In this document: positions 33,383 to 44,599 of the stretch, one piece after another
How the letters are laid out: every line of letters begins with the position of its first letter
Numbering within the stretch: the stretch's first letter is position 1
Assembly (NCBI GenBank): GCA_009760885.1
Contig: CM019716.1
Coordinates: forward strand, 2,981,501-3,045,500
From: Achatina immaculata
Taxonomy: Eukaryota > Mollusca > Gastropoda > Stylommatophora > Achatinidae
DNA: 64,000 nt
Reading direction: 5' to 3'
Notes under the pieces: generated by a model
What the model was told of the DNA's origin: nothing
What the model saw: the letters and a program-made list of their open reading frames with translations, nothing else
Databases searched by the model: none
Translations under genes and position numbers: made by a program

Positions 33383-34119
33383 GGGCTCAGTTTCCTGATA
33401 AGCATTTCTCCTTCCACCTGCATTTATTTTTTCCCTTGCTTCCGTTTCTGTAGCAGTCTGATAGTTTTTTTACCAGATAGGGTTTGCTGGCCCTATGCCG
33501 AACCCTCCTTAGTCGCCTTTTACGATCATGCGTGGTAGGGTACAGTGGTCCTATTCTTTGCAGATCCCGGGTACCACATGGGGGAAAGTATAACGAAATG
33601 TATGAAAATTTCATAAATGCAGAGTTTTTTTAGGAAAAAAGAAGTAATGTGATGTTTGTGCCCAGCTCACCATTGGCTAGGTCTAGATCTACACTACTTA
33701 CCATCTGAGATGTCTAGATCTACTTGTCAATCTCGTGTTGTGATTCTATGTCGCATTCTCACTAAATTAATGTCTGAAATAACCTCCTAACTACTTCTCC
33801 AGTCGTCTAATATGTCTAGATCTACTTGGGATATATTCGAGAGCAGTGGGGTGGTCACAGGCCATGTCCACACCCCTATTTACATCATCAAAAATTGAAA
33901 AATTTCGATGTTCCTCTTCCTTTTTCTCGCTCAGCATCGCTCATAACTAAGGACTCTTTCACCATTTTGAAAAGTGTCACTGGAAACGCGGACGAAATAT
34001 GTATAATCTAAATGTTACACCGGTTGTTTTATTGAAACAAATGAATTGTCACTATAACGACTATGGCACCCAACTCATAACCGGAAATTATCACTATAGC
34101 AACTTTGGCACGGGAAGAG

Positions 34120-34123
34120 TTAA
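34120..34123. repeat. TTAA target duplication, right
   Basis: Matches the TTAA at 30229-30232. Confidence 0.8.
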
Positions 34124-34930
34124 TGTACCACACAGAAAAAGTCACAAGGTGTCAGATCAGGGGATCTAGGGGGGCCAGAGCAACAAATGTGAGTTATTTT
34201 TACCAGTTCCTTCACTCAGCAGTGGAGCAGGTTAGCATTCAGAAAGGTGCACATCTCGGTGGCAGTGGCAAGGTGCTCTGTCATGCTGAAAATGAAGTTT
34301 TGGCTGTCTTCCTCATGTTGATGCATCAGTCAGTTAGTTGACATGTTGAGATAGGACAAACCAGTTACAGAATATTCCTCAAAGAAGAAAGGCCCATAAA
34401 CCTTCATCTTCAGAATGGCACAAAAGACATTCACCTTTGGTGAATCCTGCTGATGCTTTATGACCTGGTGGGAGTTTTCTTTGCCCCAAACACGAGCATT
34501 ATGTCAGTTCACCTTGCCACTTAAATAAAATTTTGATTAGTAACACACATGGCAATGTTGTCTTCAGTATCATTAATTCAAGACTGCCTAGTTGAAGTGA
34601 TATTCATGGACTACATTGATATGCCTTGCAAACTTCTCCTCCTCCTCACATGACAGACACACTGCATTTAACCTTCTCTTCAAAGCAGCGATGCTACTGA
34701 TAGATCATAGATCTAGAAGGTGCTCCTATTCCATAACGTATACAGAAACTCTCCTGTATTGCTGTAGCACTGCTGGTTTTTGCCAGTTCCTGAATGCAAA
34801 ATTACTTTTCTGCTCCTGATTCCTATATTTTGCTTGGTCTTCTGATGTGTCTAATGTGTGACACGTAATTTAAAACTTTGGAAAGTTTCTTTACAGATTT
34901 GTCTTCCTACAATTAGCACACACTTTCTCT
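34124..34930 (-). pseudogene. Transposase remnant, Tc1/mariner-like, interrupted by nested elements
   Basis: On the minus strand, GPPRSPDLTPCDFF is read near 34140-34190. This is the SPDL[TA]P-[CLS]-D-x-F block with the last catalytic Asp of DDE transposases. Upstream pieces on the same strand (for example LTNALVFG and MSFVPF near 34380-34510) look like a heavily decayed transposase. The reading frame resumes at 30226 beyond the TTAA insertion. Many stops; certainly dead. Exact superfamily not resolved. Confidence 0.6.
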
Positions 34931-36585
34931 ATGTAACTGCATTTGTGTGTTCGTCTTCCTACAGTGGCCTCCGGAAAGTGTAAAGGAACAATACCCTGTA
35001 CAAAAATAAAATGATTTAAAAAAAAAAAATGAATATCACATGTTTATATTATGCTTAAATGTGTCATTGACACTGAGTAAAATAGAAATAATCTGTTGAA
35101 ATGTGGTGGTAATTTTTATACATAATGAGACTTTCTTTGAATTCAGCAAAGATTCAAAAAGGTGTTGAGTTTAACAAAGACTCGAAAATATTTTTGTTAA
35201 ATTTAGTAAAGACCTCAGAAGAAGACATTTTTGTTAAATTCAGGAATATAATAATTAACAAGTTTGGGGGGGGGGGGGGGGGGGGAGGAATGGACTTTGT
35301 CCTGAAGAATATGGATTGAAAGAGTGGCAGAGGCCTTAAAGGAGATACAGCTGAATATTTGTTCAAGCTTTATGTAACACTGAAAGCTATAAAATGATTA
35401 TAGCTGTCCCTCTTATACTTTACAGTATATGCTGTAAGAAAGAATAAAGGTTGTTTATTGCAGTTCACAGCTTTGAGCAGGAGTATTCTTTGTTATTATA
35501 CAACTTTTGGTCAGAGGGTGAGATTATGTCTGCTAATATAATCTGCTGTTGTTGGTTGTGAGAAGTGTAGAATCTGGTTTATATATTTTTTCCTCCAGAA
35601 ATTGCTTTAGAATATGCTAGAGATTTAATAGCTTAGGGGGAATCTTTTTGTTTCGTAGCTGTTGTCATTCCTTTTTCATTATTATTGTTTCATGTTTCAA
35701 AGTGTTTCATATATTTATAAATTTGCTCATTCATTTAGTGAGAAATATGTGTTTAGATAAAAAATATGTTGTTTCTCATCCCAGCTTTCATTCGTTGGGA
35801 ATTTTCAGTGCCTTTTCATTCATAATACAGTTATAACCTGGTAGAATTTACGTAAAATTTTATGCACTTGGAAAGAGGAAACATAAGAGGTGTTGTTATC
35901 ATTCAGAGGTAAAGTTTTGTCATAGAGTATACTTCATGATGTAAAAATCTCAGTGCCAGAGAGTTAGCAAACAAGTCCTTGCTAAGACCATTTCTCTACC
36001 TTCCCATGGTATTGTTGGAAATAGACTATCTTATTATACAAATCTGACCAACAAGTGTAGAGCAGTATGTTTCCTGTGGTCATCATGAGGCCTGCTTCTT
36101 ATTCTCAGCTATGGAAAAAGGACTTTGATAGAAAAGAAAAGAAAAGTATTAATTAAAATTGAATGGGAAAAAAAATGAAAGAGCCATAAGAATCAAACGG
36201 TTAAAGTATTTGGCTAATGCCAAGCTGCAGAAAGTTACAGACAAAGCCATATTGAGGGAAAAGTTGAAGGAAGAAACAAGGGATGACAGTTGTTACAATG
36301 GATGGACAGTATCAAGAGATAGGAATCAGCTTGGCCTTGTGCTGTGAGAGCAAAAGGAGGAGCAATTCAGAGATGTCCAATACAGCCAACCTTCCATGTA
36401 GAGTTGGTACAAGAGATGATGATGGTACATACTCCTTATCCATCTTCATAGCTGCTATAAAACTTCAAAATGGCTCTGCATGGAAAGAACTTCAGTTTAC
36501 AAATACAGGGCAAAGATGATCAATTTGCAGACTTGAAAATGTAAACAGATTATTTATAGTTCCTTGGTTGGGGGTGGTGGTGTGA
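34931..36585. other. Intron with a 20-nt G-run (35266-35285)
   Basis: Apart from the uninterrupted run of about 20 G at 35266-35285 and small pairs of AAAGA/AATT-rich motifs nearby, no feature is recognised. Confidence 0.5.
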
Positions 36586-36589
36586 TCAA

Positions 36590-37395
36590 CCAATAAACCT
36601 GAGGAAGTAAACAGATTATATATAGTTCAGTTACAATAGCAAGATTATCAGTCACTAAAAGGACCCGAGGAAGTAAACAGATTATATATGGTGCAGTTAC
36701 AATAGCAAGATTTACTAAACAGACCTGAGGAAGTAAACAGATTATATATGGTGCAGTTACAATAGCAAGATTATCAGTTACTAAACAGACCTGAGGAAGT
36801 AAACAGATTATATATGGTTCAGTTACAATAGCAAGATTATCAGTTACTAAAAGGACCTGAGGAAGTAAACAGATTATATATTGTTCAGTTACAATAGCAA
36901 GATTATCAGTCACTAAACAGGCCTGAGGAAGTGAACAGATTATATGTGGTGCAGTTACAATAGCAAGATTATCAGTCACTAAACAGACCTGAGGAAGTAA
37001 ACAGATTATATGTGGTGCAGTTACAATAGCAAGATTTACTAAACAGACCTGAGGAAGTAAACAGATTACATGTGGTTCAGTTACAATAGCAAGATTATCA
37101 GTCACTAAACAGACCTGAGGAAGTAAACAGATTACATATGGTTCAGTTACAATAGCAAGATTATCAGTCACTAAACAGACCTGAGGAAGTAAACAGATTA
37201 CATATGGTTCAGTTACAATAGCAAGATTATCAGTCACTAAACAGACCTGAGGAAGTAAACAGATTACATGTGGTGCAGTTACAATAGCAAGATTATCAGT
37301 CATTAAACAGACCTGAGGAAGTGAACAGATTATATATGGTTCAGTTACAGTAGCAAGATTATCAGTCACTAAACAAACCTGAGAAAGTAAACAGT
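36590..37395. repeat. 66-bp minisatellite, ~12 copies
   Basis: The unit is GAGGAAGTAAACAGATTATA, TATGGTGCAGTTACAATAGC, AAGATTATCAGTCACTAAAC, AGACCT. Two units (near 36712 and 37034) lack 9 bp (ATCAGTCAC-type), which keeps the reading frame. The 66-bp length (22 codons) yields a 271-codon minus-strand frame of LPQVCLVTDNLAIVTEPY-type repeats. I consider the frame a by-product. Confidence 0.95.
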
Positions 37396-37527
37396 TTATA
37401 CATGTCAGTTACTAAGGAGAGATTGAAGTATGAAAATTTGATTTTTTTTTTCATCTTTATCCCATCCTGAAATAGTTTGTTTACTTGATTCATTACAGAT
37501 GCGTTACAAATCTTATGTGCTCTTCAT

Positions 37528-37574
<47 letters not shown>

Positions 37575-38389
37575 ATTTTTTTTTCCCATTATCATTTCTT
37601 TTGTAGAATATTTTAGTTTGACAGAAATTTGATCACCATACTCTGTGTATATTACCCCAGTCAACTGGTGTATTTTTTTTTTTTTTGCACTTATGTTCAG
37701 TGATTAGTGTCTTTATATAGCACATAATGGAACTTATTTTAGTATCAGTGATGGTGTAGTCTTATATGTTTCATGAATAAGTGTTTTTTTTTTTGTGAAT
37801 GTGTACAGTGCCAGAGTCTGAGCTTTACAAATCTTATATTTCTAAATGGATTATTGTGAAGTATAATTTATTTTCAAGGCTGCGTTTCACATATACCTCC
37901 CTGTAGTATGATTATCTAGTTCTGCAGTTATTATGCCTATTATATTTATCTTCAGTGTTTTGGTACACTTGAAAGGAGGTATAAAATAATGAAACATTTA
38001 AGATTCAGTTGTCATTATACAAATCTTAACAGTGATGTAAGTTTTTATACCTGAGCTTAGGGAAATATTGTCTGGAATAAGTATGTTACAGTAATGCAGG
38101 GTTTTAGACCTGAAATAAGAGCAGAACAGTATGAAATAAGAAAGTTACGACAATGAAAGTTTTTAGACTTGAGCTGAGGAAAGTTAGTCTCAGATAGGTG
38201 TTACAGTAATGTAGCTTGGAAGACCTGAGCTGGGGAAGAGACAGTCTGGATAAGATTTTTACAATAACATCAAGTTAAACTTTAGAAAGGATACAGACCT
38301 GTATTTCTCAACCATTTGTCCATGACAGGATCCATGTTTTTTTTGTCATACCCTTTCAAAAAATTGTGCATGATTAACTTAGAATAAAA
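37396..38389. other. Intron with (TA)n microsatellite and T-runs
   Basis: The (TA)n run is at 37534-37575. 38040-38300 has loosely repeated 'AGACCTGAGCTGAGGAA' motifs (~65-bp spacing, 3-4 copies). Nothing else. Confidence 0.5.
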
Positions 38390-38451
38390 TAAAAGTTAGT
38401 TCTTAAATATCAAAACAAAATTATTAAACACCAAAGCAGAATTCTTAAATA

Positions 38452-39744
38452 TGAGGGGTGATTGATAAGTTCTCAGCATAAGGTACAAATACTTGAAACA
38501 CACAGTTGATATTAGGTGCATTTGTAGATCAGGTTAATGTAAGATTAAACACCAAGTTTTAAGAAATTAACTGCAACCAGTTTTTTTTACAGGCTGCTGA
38601 AGTGGTAAGGGGTGGCAGAAATTGAGAAAATGGTTAACATTTCTCATCGAGCAATCATTTGCTACATCTGCATCAAGGGCTTATCATCAAAGGAGATCCA
38701 TGAAGATATGGTAGAGACTCTAGGGGAGAGTCCCCCTTCTTACAGCACAGTGAAGAAATGGGCAGCTCAATTCAAACGTGGAAGGGAGAGTCTTGAAGAT
38801 GATCCCCGTCCAGGAAGACCAAGAACGGTAACCACCGATGAAACCACCAGCAAAATCCATGACATGATAATGGATGATCAACAACTTACTGAGCGGTACA
38901 TTGCTACTGAGCTGGGCGTCTCCCAGGAACGTGTTCATGCCATTATTCACAATGATCTTCAGATGACAAAGGCCTCTGCTCGATTGATCCCAAAACTTCT
39001 TGGAGCTGATCACAAATGACAGCATCTCAACATGTCAAGAGACAATCTTGGCCATTTTTCTATAGATCCTGAAAAGTTTCTTCAGCAGTTTATGACTATG
39101 GATGAGACTTGGGTTCATCATTTTTGACCAGAAACCAAAGAACAATAAAGCAGTGGAAACATCATGGATCACCACCTCCAAAGAAAGCAAGGATGGTTCT
39201 GTCTGCAGGCAAAGTGATGGCTTCCATCTTTTGGAATTCAGAAGGTGTGCTATTGGTAGAGTATCTTCAAAAGGGCAGAACTGTCACTGGAGCCTGTTAT
39301 GCTAATCTTGTGAAGCAACTGGGGGTCAAATTGAAGGAAAAGTGTCGAGGGAAATTGACGAAATGAGTCATCTTTCATCAAGACAATGCTCCAGTTCACA
39401 AGTTAGCGGTGGCAATGGCTGCCATTCATGAATGCGGCTTCCAGCGTCTTGAACATCCTCCTTATTCCCCAGATTTGGCCCCTTCAGACTCTTACCTGTT
39501 TACCAAACTCAAAAAGGAGCTCGGTGGTCGCAAATTTGCTTCAGATGATGACATCATTTATGCTATAGACCACTTTCTACTGGCACAAGATGCTGACTTC
39601 TTCAAAGAAGAGATCCATATGCTCCAGGATCGCTGGACTAGGTGCATAAACGTGCAAGGGGACTATGTTGAGCAATAGCCCCAAAAAAGTTGTCCACAAA
39701 TAATCCGTTGTACCTTATGCCGAGAACTTATCAATCACCCCTCA
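38452..39744 (+). mobile_element. Mariner-family transposon, complete ends, 1,293 bp
   Basis: 37-bp inverted terminal repeats at 38452-38488 and 39708-39744 begin TGAGGGGTGATTGATAAGTT and differ at one position. TA is duplicated on both sides (38450-38451 and 39745-39746). Length, ends and target site are all typical of mariners. The transposase gene inside is broken. The nearly identical ends suggest a fairly recent insertion. Confidence 0.97.
38630..39678 (+). pseudogene. Mariner transposase, DD34D, broken by stops and a frameshift
   Basis: From ATG at 38630: HTH region (ICYICIKGLSSKEIH, STVKKWAAQFKRG), DDPRPGRPRT linker, then stop at 39017. The same frame goes on to MDETWVHHF (first catalytic Asp near 39100), then TGA. 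After a frame change it reads FWNSEGVLLVEYLQKG, a TGA at 39364, HQDNAPVH (second Asp) and YSPDLAPSDSYLF (third Asp). I count 34 residues between the second and third Asp, the mariner DD34D signature. It would have cut and pasted the element at TA sites. Dead copy; all three Asp codons survive. Confidence 0.95.
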
Positions 39745-40015
39745 TATCAAAGCAGACTTCTTAAATATCAAACCAGAATTTTTAAATATCAAAGAAGAAT
39801 TCTTAAATATCTAAATAGAATTCTTAAATATTAAAACAGTATTCTTAAATAACAAAATAGAATTCTTAAATATCAAAACAAATTCTTGAATATCAGAACA
39901 GAATTCTTAAATATTAAAACAGAATTCTTAAATATCAAAACATAATTCTTAAATATTAAAACAGAATTCTTAAATATCAAAACAGAATTCTTAAATATCA
40001 AAACAGAAGTTGATT

Positions 40016-40515
40016 TAACATTTTAGAAGTCATGGTATGTTACTTTTATTCTATAATGACATTGCATGCTTAGCCAAATTTCATTACAAAAATTGCTTCT
40101 CTGTTGGAAATATTTGAAATAGTATACTTCAAAAATACTGTTATTGTACTTCACAAATTATTGAAAACTCATTGCCATATGCTATGAAATCCCAGGATTC
40201 TGTAGGTCAGTATTTGACAAGCATTGGTCAAAACATTAGCATATTCTTGAATACAGACTTGTTAACTTTTTAGAAACATGCTAAACATTGAAACTACCGT
40301 GTGGTTACTGTGGCAAGTAGGCGTAAACTTTTTTTTTTTCCCAGTTACTACTGGATATTAGCTTCTGTAACATCACCTGAATGTGGTTTGAAGAAAACAG
40401 TCATAAAATAATAGTGTAATTTGTATAAATCTATATAGATTCTATCATTTATGCAGTAACTTTATGTGTCGTTGCATGTCGCTTAATTAAAATTCCTATA
40501 CGTATTCTCATGCAG
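40016..40515. other. Intron, nothing recognised
   Basis: AT-rich sequence leading to the acceptor at 40515. No array, transposon or extra exon seen. Confidence 0.5.
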
Positions 40516-40736
40516 AGTTGGACAGTGAGGAAGATCTGACCAAAAAGCGCATCAAACGTATCCTGACCAGTGACCTGCCTATGTACTTTGCCCTGGTGTC
40601 CCGTGTGACACGAGTCAAACAAGAGAGCACTGTAATTGGCATGGAAGGTGGAGTGCTGAGCTCCAATGTCGTGCCTCAAGTCCAGGCGGTGTTGCCAGAA
40701 GGAACGCTCACCAGACCCATACCTGTTGGCCTGCAG
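40516..40736 (+). CDS. Ank: Ankyrin end of ZU5-N and start of ZU5-C, exon 6
   Basis: A 221-nt exon, phase 1 to 0, with acceptor CATGCAG ending at 40515 and donor GTGAGA at 40737. Joined to the preceding G it gives [27 protein letters not shown], then [34 protein letters not shown] and VGLQ. The KKRI-x-RI block ends ZU5-N. VSR-(VTR)-VKQES...GPEGG-like begins ZU5-C, with GMEGG in place of the usual GPEGG. The insertion of VTR/RV relative to vertebrate VSRIKQES is small and in frame. The next constitutive exon (50346) starts with AQP, as expected after GLQ. Confidence 0.97.
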
Positions 40737-42023
40737 GTGAGAATCTCATTGATTAATGTGAGCCTGCCATTCATAAAATGTTTTTTATGTGCTGTGATAG
40801 GTTAAATAGTAATGGTCGAGGCTATGTGGGATGCAAATGGCAGGGTCCATATCAAGCTCGTGTTATTTTACAGGTGGAAATGAGAATTTTGGGGAATTAA
40901 GCATTTCTCAGGTAGCTAAGTTTACGCATAAGTTAAGCCATATCTTTATATATCATTGATTCATCCAGGCTAAATTTTAGCATTTCACTTCAGTTATCAG
41001 ACATTAAAGATTAAATTATTTTTTCCACATAAAGAACATAAATAATTTTTTTCCACGGAGGATTCGTTTTTTTTTTTCTTTTTTGAAATTAATTTCTGTT
41101 GCAATTTTAAAACTGATAATTTCTGTGGGCTGGGTGGTAAGCTTAAATATTTATAAGTGAGCAAATTTTATATCCTACTTTCAAAAGAAACATTAAGATA
41201 ACTGTGAAAACCCTACGTTGTGGCTTTTATTTGGTTGGGTGTAAATGAAGATTGTAGGCTAAATATAGGGTTTGATTGGCTTGAAATTGTAGTTAAATAA
41301 AGTATTTGATTGGTGTGAGATTGGAAGTTACGTGATGTGCTTGATTGCTGTGAGATTGTACATTATGCAAAGTGTGTGATTGATTTGAGATTGTAGGTTA
41401 GGGTGTTTTGATTTTTGCAGTGGTCCTCAACTTGTAATGTGGTTGTTACCATTTTTTTTTTTAAAGTCAAAGTTGGGAAAGAATTTATGTACAGGGTCAG
41501 TGGCTCAGAAGACAGTTCCAAAAGACTGGACTGCAAATTATCATTAACATACTCACACATTCACGAAAATAAGTTTAGTACAGTGCCACAGGTTTAAGTT
41601 ATAGGAACACAGCAATAAGTGATATTTCTGAAAGATCAGCAAAGTAATGTTTGCTTACATTATATAAGACCTGATTCTCATTATTTTACCACAGCACTGC
41701 AACTGCAAGTGTAATAACACGCCCACAGTTAAATACTTAGAAAGTATGTTACAGTACCCATAATTTAGCAGATAGCCTACAAAATTTTGCTTTCAAAATT
41801 TTTTCTTAACATAGATTGTTTTAGGTCAATTTTTTAAACTCTCTTTTTGTGAGAACACTTCATGGCACATAAAATGCAGGCTGTGGACCACTGATTTACA
41901 TCTGCCCTCAACAAACACTAATAAATAGCAGCTAACTACAAAAGCATTATGGGATACATAACGAGTTTTATTTAAATGAATTTACTACAAGTGCCCTGCT
42001 TTCTCTTTGTTTTTTTTTTTTAG
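40737..42023. other. Intron with degenerate ~35-bp minisatellite (41215-41400)
   Basis: About five units of the type GTGTGATTGATTTGAGATTG + TAGGTTA(aa)TAAAG. The remainder is AT-rich intron ending in the T-run acceptor of the 42024 exon. Confidence 0.6.
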
Positions 42024-42071
42024 CCTCCCAAGGGGCGTAAGGCCAAACGGGTAACATTTGAGGATATGTAA
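42024..42071 (+). CDS. Ank: Candidate alternative ankyrin exon: 9-codon microexon or short terminal exon
   Basis: A strong acceptor (T12 then AG at 42022-42023) is followed in phase 0, the phase left by exon 6, by PPKGRKAKR, then VTFEDM and a TAA stop at 42069-42071. A donor-like GTAACA begins at 42051. It could therefore be (a) a 27-nt in-frame microexon inserting PPKGRKAKR into ZU5-C, or (b) a terminal exon that truncates ankyrin after half of ZU5-C, ending KRVTFEDM. An AATAAA occurs at 42804. The segment is GC-richer than its flanks. No comparable insert is known to me in vertebrate ankyrins. Evidence is acceptor, phase and composition only. Confidence 0.5.
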   Translation, partial: PPKGRKAKRVTFEDM

Positions 42072-44267
42072 CCGTGCCCTTGACACAGTTTAATTGTTAC
42101 ATAATTTATGTGACGTCTGGCGTGAATGCTTCAGTTATCATCATCGCCATCACAATTGTTGTTGTTGTCATCGTGGTTGCTGTTATTATTAGAAAGTCGT
42201 GCCACAGCATGAGTTGTCTTTTCTGACAGTATTTTCATTTGAAGGATCTAATATGATACTTTGAGTCTTGACACGGCCCAGTCTCTACAGGTCCGCATTT
42301 TTGCTCTTCTATTTCTATTCTGTTTGGGTGTCCACAGCCACCACAGTTTATTCTTTCATCAGCATAAGAATAATGATATCTACTTGTTCTTATAATTAAA
42401 TTTATTAGCCAGTCATTTATTGTTATAGTTAATTTAATTGGCCATTCATTTCTTCATATAGTTAATTTGATTGGCCAGTCAGTTTTTCTATAATTGATTT
42501 CACTGGTCTGTTATTTATTTTAGTTATATTTTATTGACAGTTCTTGTTCTTGTACTTATTTTTATTGGCCATTTTTGCCAGTTTCTTTGTAAGAAATGAA
42601 GGATGCATTAACAAGAATTAGCAGAAAAAAAAGTTTAAATTATGCCCCTTTTGACTCATCTCACATGATGTCTGCCCCATTTATATTAAAGAAAAAAATA
42701 TGTATATAAAATTGTACAGGAAGTCAGCACAGATGTCATGAAAGCTATGACCAGTGAACACCCTTTAGACTTTGTGAGCCATGTAAGAGCCAAATCAGTA
42801 TTAAATAAAAAGCTTTTTTTTTTTCATTCACCAAATTTCATTTGATCATACTTAATGATGAAGAACTGGTTTTTATGTATCTGATGAAGTTTTAAGATTT
42901 CTACATGTTTTTAGATTGTATATACAATTTCAGTGAGAAGATTGTATATATCAGATGTTGGAAATAGATAATGTATCTCTTGTTATCATTTATACTCATG
43001 TGATTGGTTTAATACCTACAGATCTCAGCATTTTAAACTGAGACCGTGGTGTAAGTTTTAAAATCATATCCTCTCATGACACTGACTTGAGTACTTTTTT
43101 TTTTATCACAGTTTATATTTTCTTTGTTAATGATATGATGTCATTTTTCTGAATATATCAGATAAACTGCTTTAATTTTAAAATATTGTTTTATTTCTAT
43201 ATCATTATTGTATATTAGATTATGTGAAGTAACAAGATGTATATAAATGACATGTGTGAGGCAGCTTTATGTCAATGCATTCACATACCCTGTATCAAAG
43301 TCGGCGATACAATACATATACTTTTTACAGCATGTAATTTTAAAACTAAATCCATGAAAAGAAAAAAAAAATATGTTAAATTTTGTCAAAAAATTAACTT
43401 TCAGAAGTCATGTATTATTTTTTAACCAGGCCACAAATATCAGGCATTTTGGGAAGACAGTATGCCAGCATATGGTCATATGGCAGCTCAGACCCTAATT
43501 TGAACACCACTTTATTTTAAATGAATTATTACAGTTTTCTGATCAGTTTTGTCTTCGATGTGCAATCCCACCTGCATAGATTGTAGATTCACAAAATCTG
43601 AGGTGATTTTACAATGAGATTTTGAGAAATAAAACTTATTCATCCATTTTTGTGAGAATTCAAATTTATATTGCTATTGCTTTCAACATTCTTAAAACAC
43701 AGCACTTCCTACAAAACAGTTTAGTATTTTATGGATTTATAAAATGTGACATAAATTTAAGTATTTTGTTACAATGGATAAATTACTCAGCTGTTTTGTA
43801 CAACATTATCCATATAATCACATTTTGGATTATACCAGTGTCTTTTTTTCATCACCTAAAGGGGGGTGGGGGGTTGTGGCGCACAAACAGAAGTATAAAT
43901 GAGTGTGGAATAAATTATATCAGAATGTTGACTGATCAGATGTGAAGTTGTAGTTACTTGCTTTTCCAAATGTCATTTCTGATTCAGTGAATTTTCTTGT
44001 AAAAATGTTTTATTGTGTTCTCCTGGGCAAGTTTTTAATAAGAAAGTCTAGTATTTGGGGGTTTTTTTGTCAGTTTTAGTAATAGTGTACCATAATCTTT
44101 TAAGTATGTGTTTCAGATACAAATGATTCTTTATGATTTGTTCTAGCATGGCTCCAGATTCTTAACTACACTCTGCAGAATGTGGGGATTTTCATAATGT
44201 TTGCATCATAATGGTAGGAAAGATAAATGGAAAGAGAGATGGGGAAAGGCCACAAGGAAAGATCATG
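42072..44267. other. Intron with weak ~55-bp repeat (42400-42580)
   Basis: Three to four diverged units contain ATAGTTAATTTGATTGGCCA plus GTCATTT. AATAAA at 42804 and other A/T motifs could serve as a poly(A) signal for the 42024 exon. A G-rich run lies at 43861-43874. No other feature recognised. Confidence 0.45.
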
Positions 44268-44599
44268 GACTATGAGAAATTTTTTTATTGGGCATCTTAA
44301 TGTGTGCTGTATGTGGGAAAATGTACGAGAGTGCATGCAGAGGTTAAAAGTAACTGTTGCATATGTTGTTCCACTTCAATGTCACACACAGAAACACACT
44401 TTTTTTGGGAAGGGGGGGGGGCACATCTCAGACTCAAAGATTTTTTGCACTCATAATCTCTGTCTTGCAGCCACTTAGTCTCTAAGAGATTTGGTCACTT
44501 TATATACTCTCTCTCTCTCTCTCTCACTTCATCTTATTCTATATACATCATTCTTCATGACAGACATTACATTTGAGGATGATTCTCTGCTTTTTTTTT

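Larger units (their letters stand above)
30386..33584 (-). mobile_element. Near full-length RTE-like LINE, 3.2 kb, 10-bp target duplication
   Basis: The insertion is flanked by AAAGTATAAC at 30376-30385 and 33585-33594. Its length of 3,199 bp equals a complete RTE-type element. On the minus strand it runs: 5' leader (33584 to ~33383; contains CCTACCACGCATGATCGTAA), APE endonuclease, reverse transcriptase, C-terminal WRWLGHVLR segment, then a 3' tail of (AG)n at 30386-30400. Only two or three frame breaks are evident, so the insertion is young relative to the other elements here. Endonuclease plus RT in a single ORF and a microsatellite tail are RTE hallmarks. Confidence 0.93.
30233..34119. 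mobile_element. piggyBac-like non-autonomous element (~0.68 kb) carrying a nested LINE
   Basis: The ends are inverted repeats: CTCTTCCCGGGCC at 30233-30245, and at 34107-34119 the reverse complement of CTCTTCCCGTGCC (12 of 13 match). Both are flanked by TTAA, the invariant target of piggyBac transposases. Without the RTE insertion and its target duplication, about 680 bp remain, with no transposase, so it would be a MITE-like passenger. Interior sequence is present on both sides of the LINE (for example GCGGACG near each end). Family assignment is inference from TTAA plus terminal repeats. Confidence 0.75.
38390..40015. repeat. 21-bp minisatellite, split by a mariner element
   Basis: Units of TTCTTAAATATCAAAACAGA + A occur at 38398-38451 and 39745-40015, about 14 in all, with small variants (ATTAAAACAG, ATCTAAATAG). 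The two blocks are parts of one array, because the mariner between them sits exactly at a TA within AAATATCAAA. Confidence 0.92.

Noticed and set aside
36554..37369. 271-codon minus-strand repetitive protein
   Set aside because: Produced by a 66-bp minisatellite in an intron.
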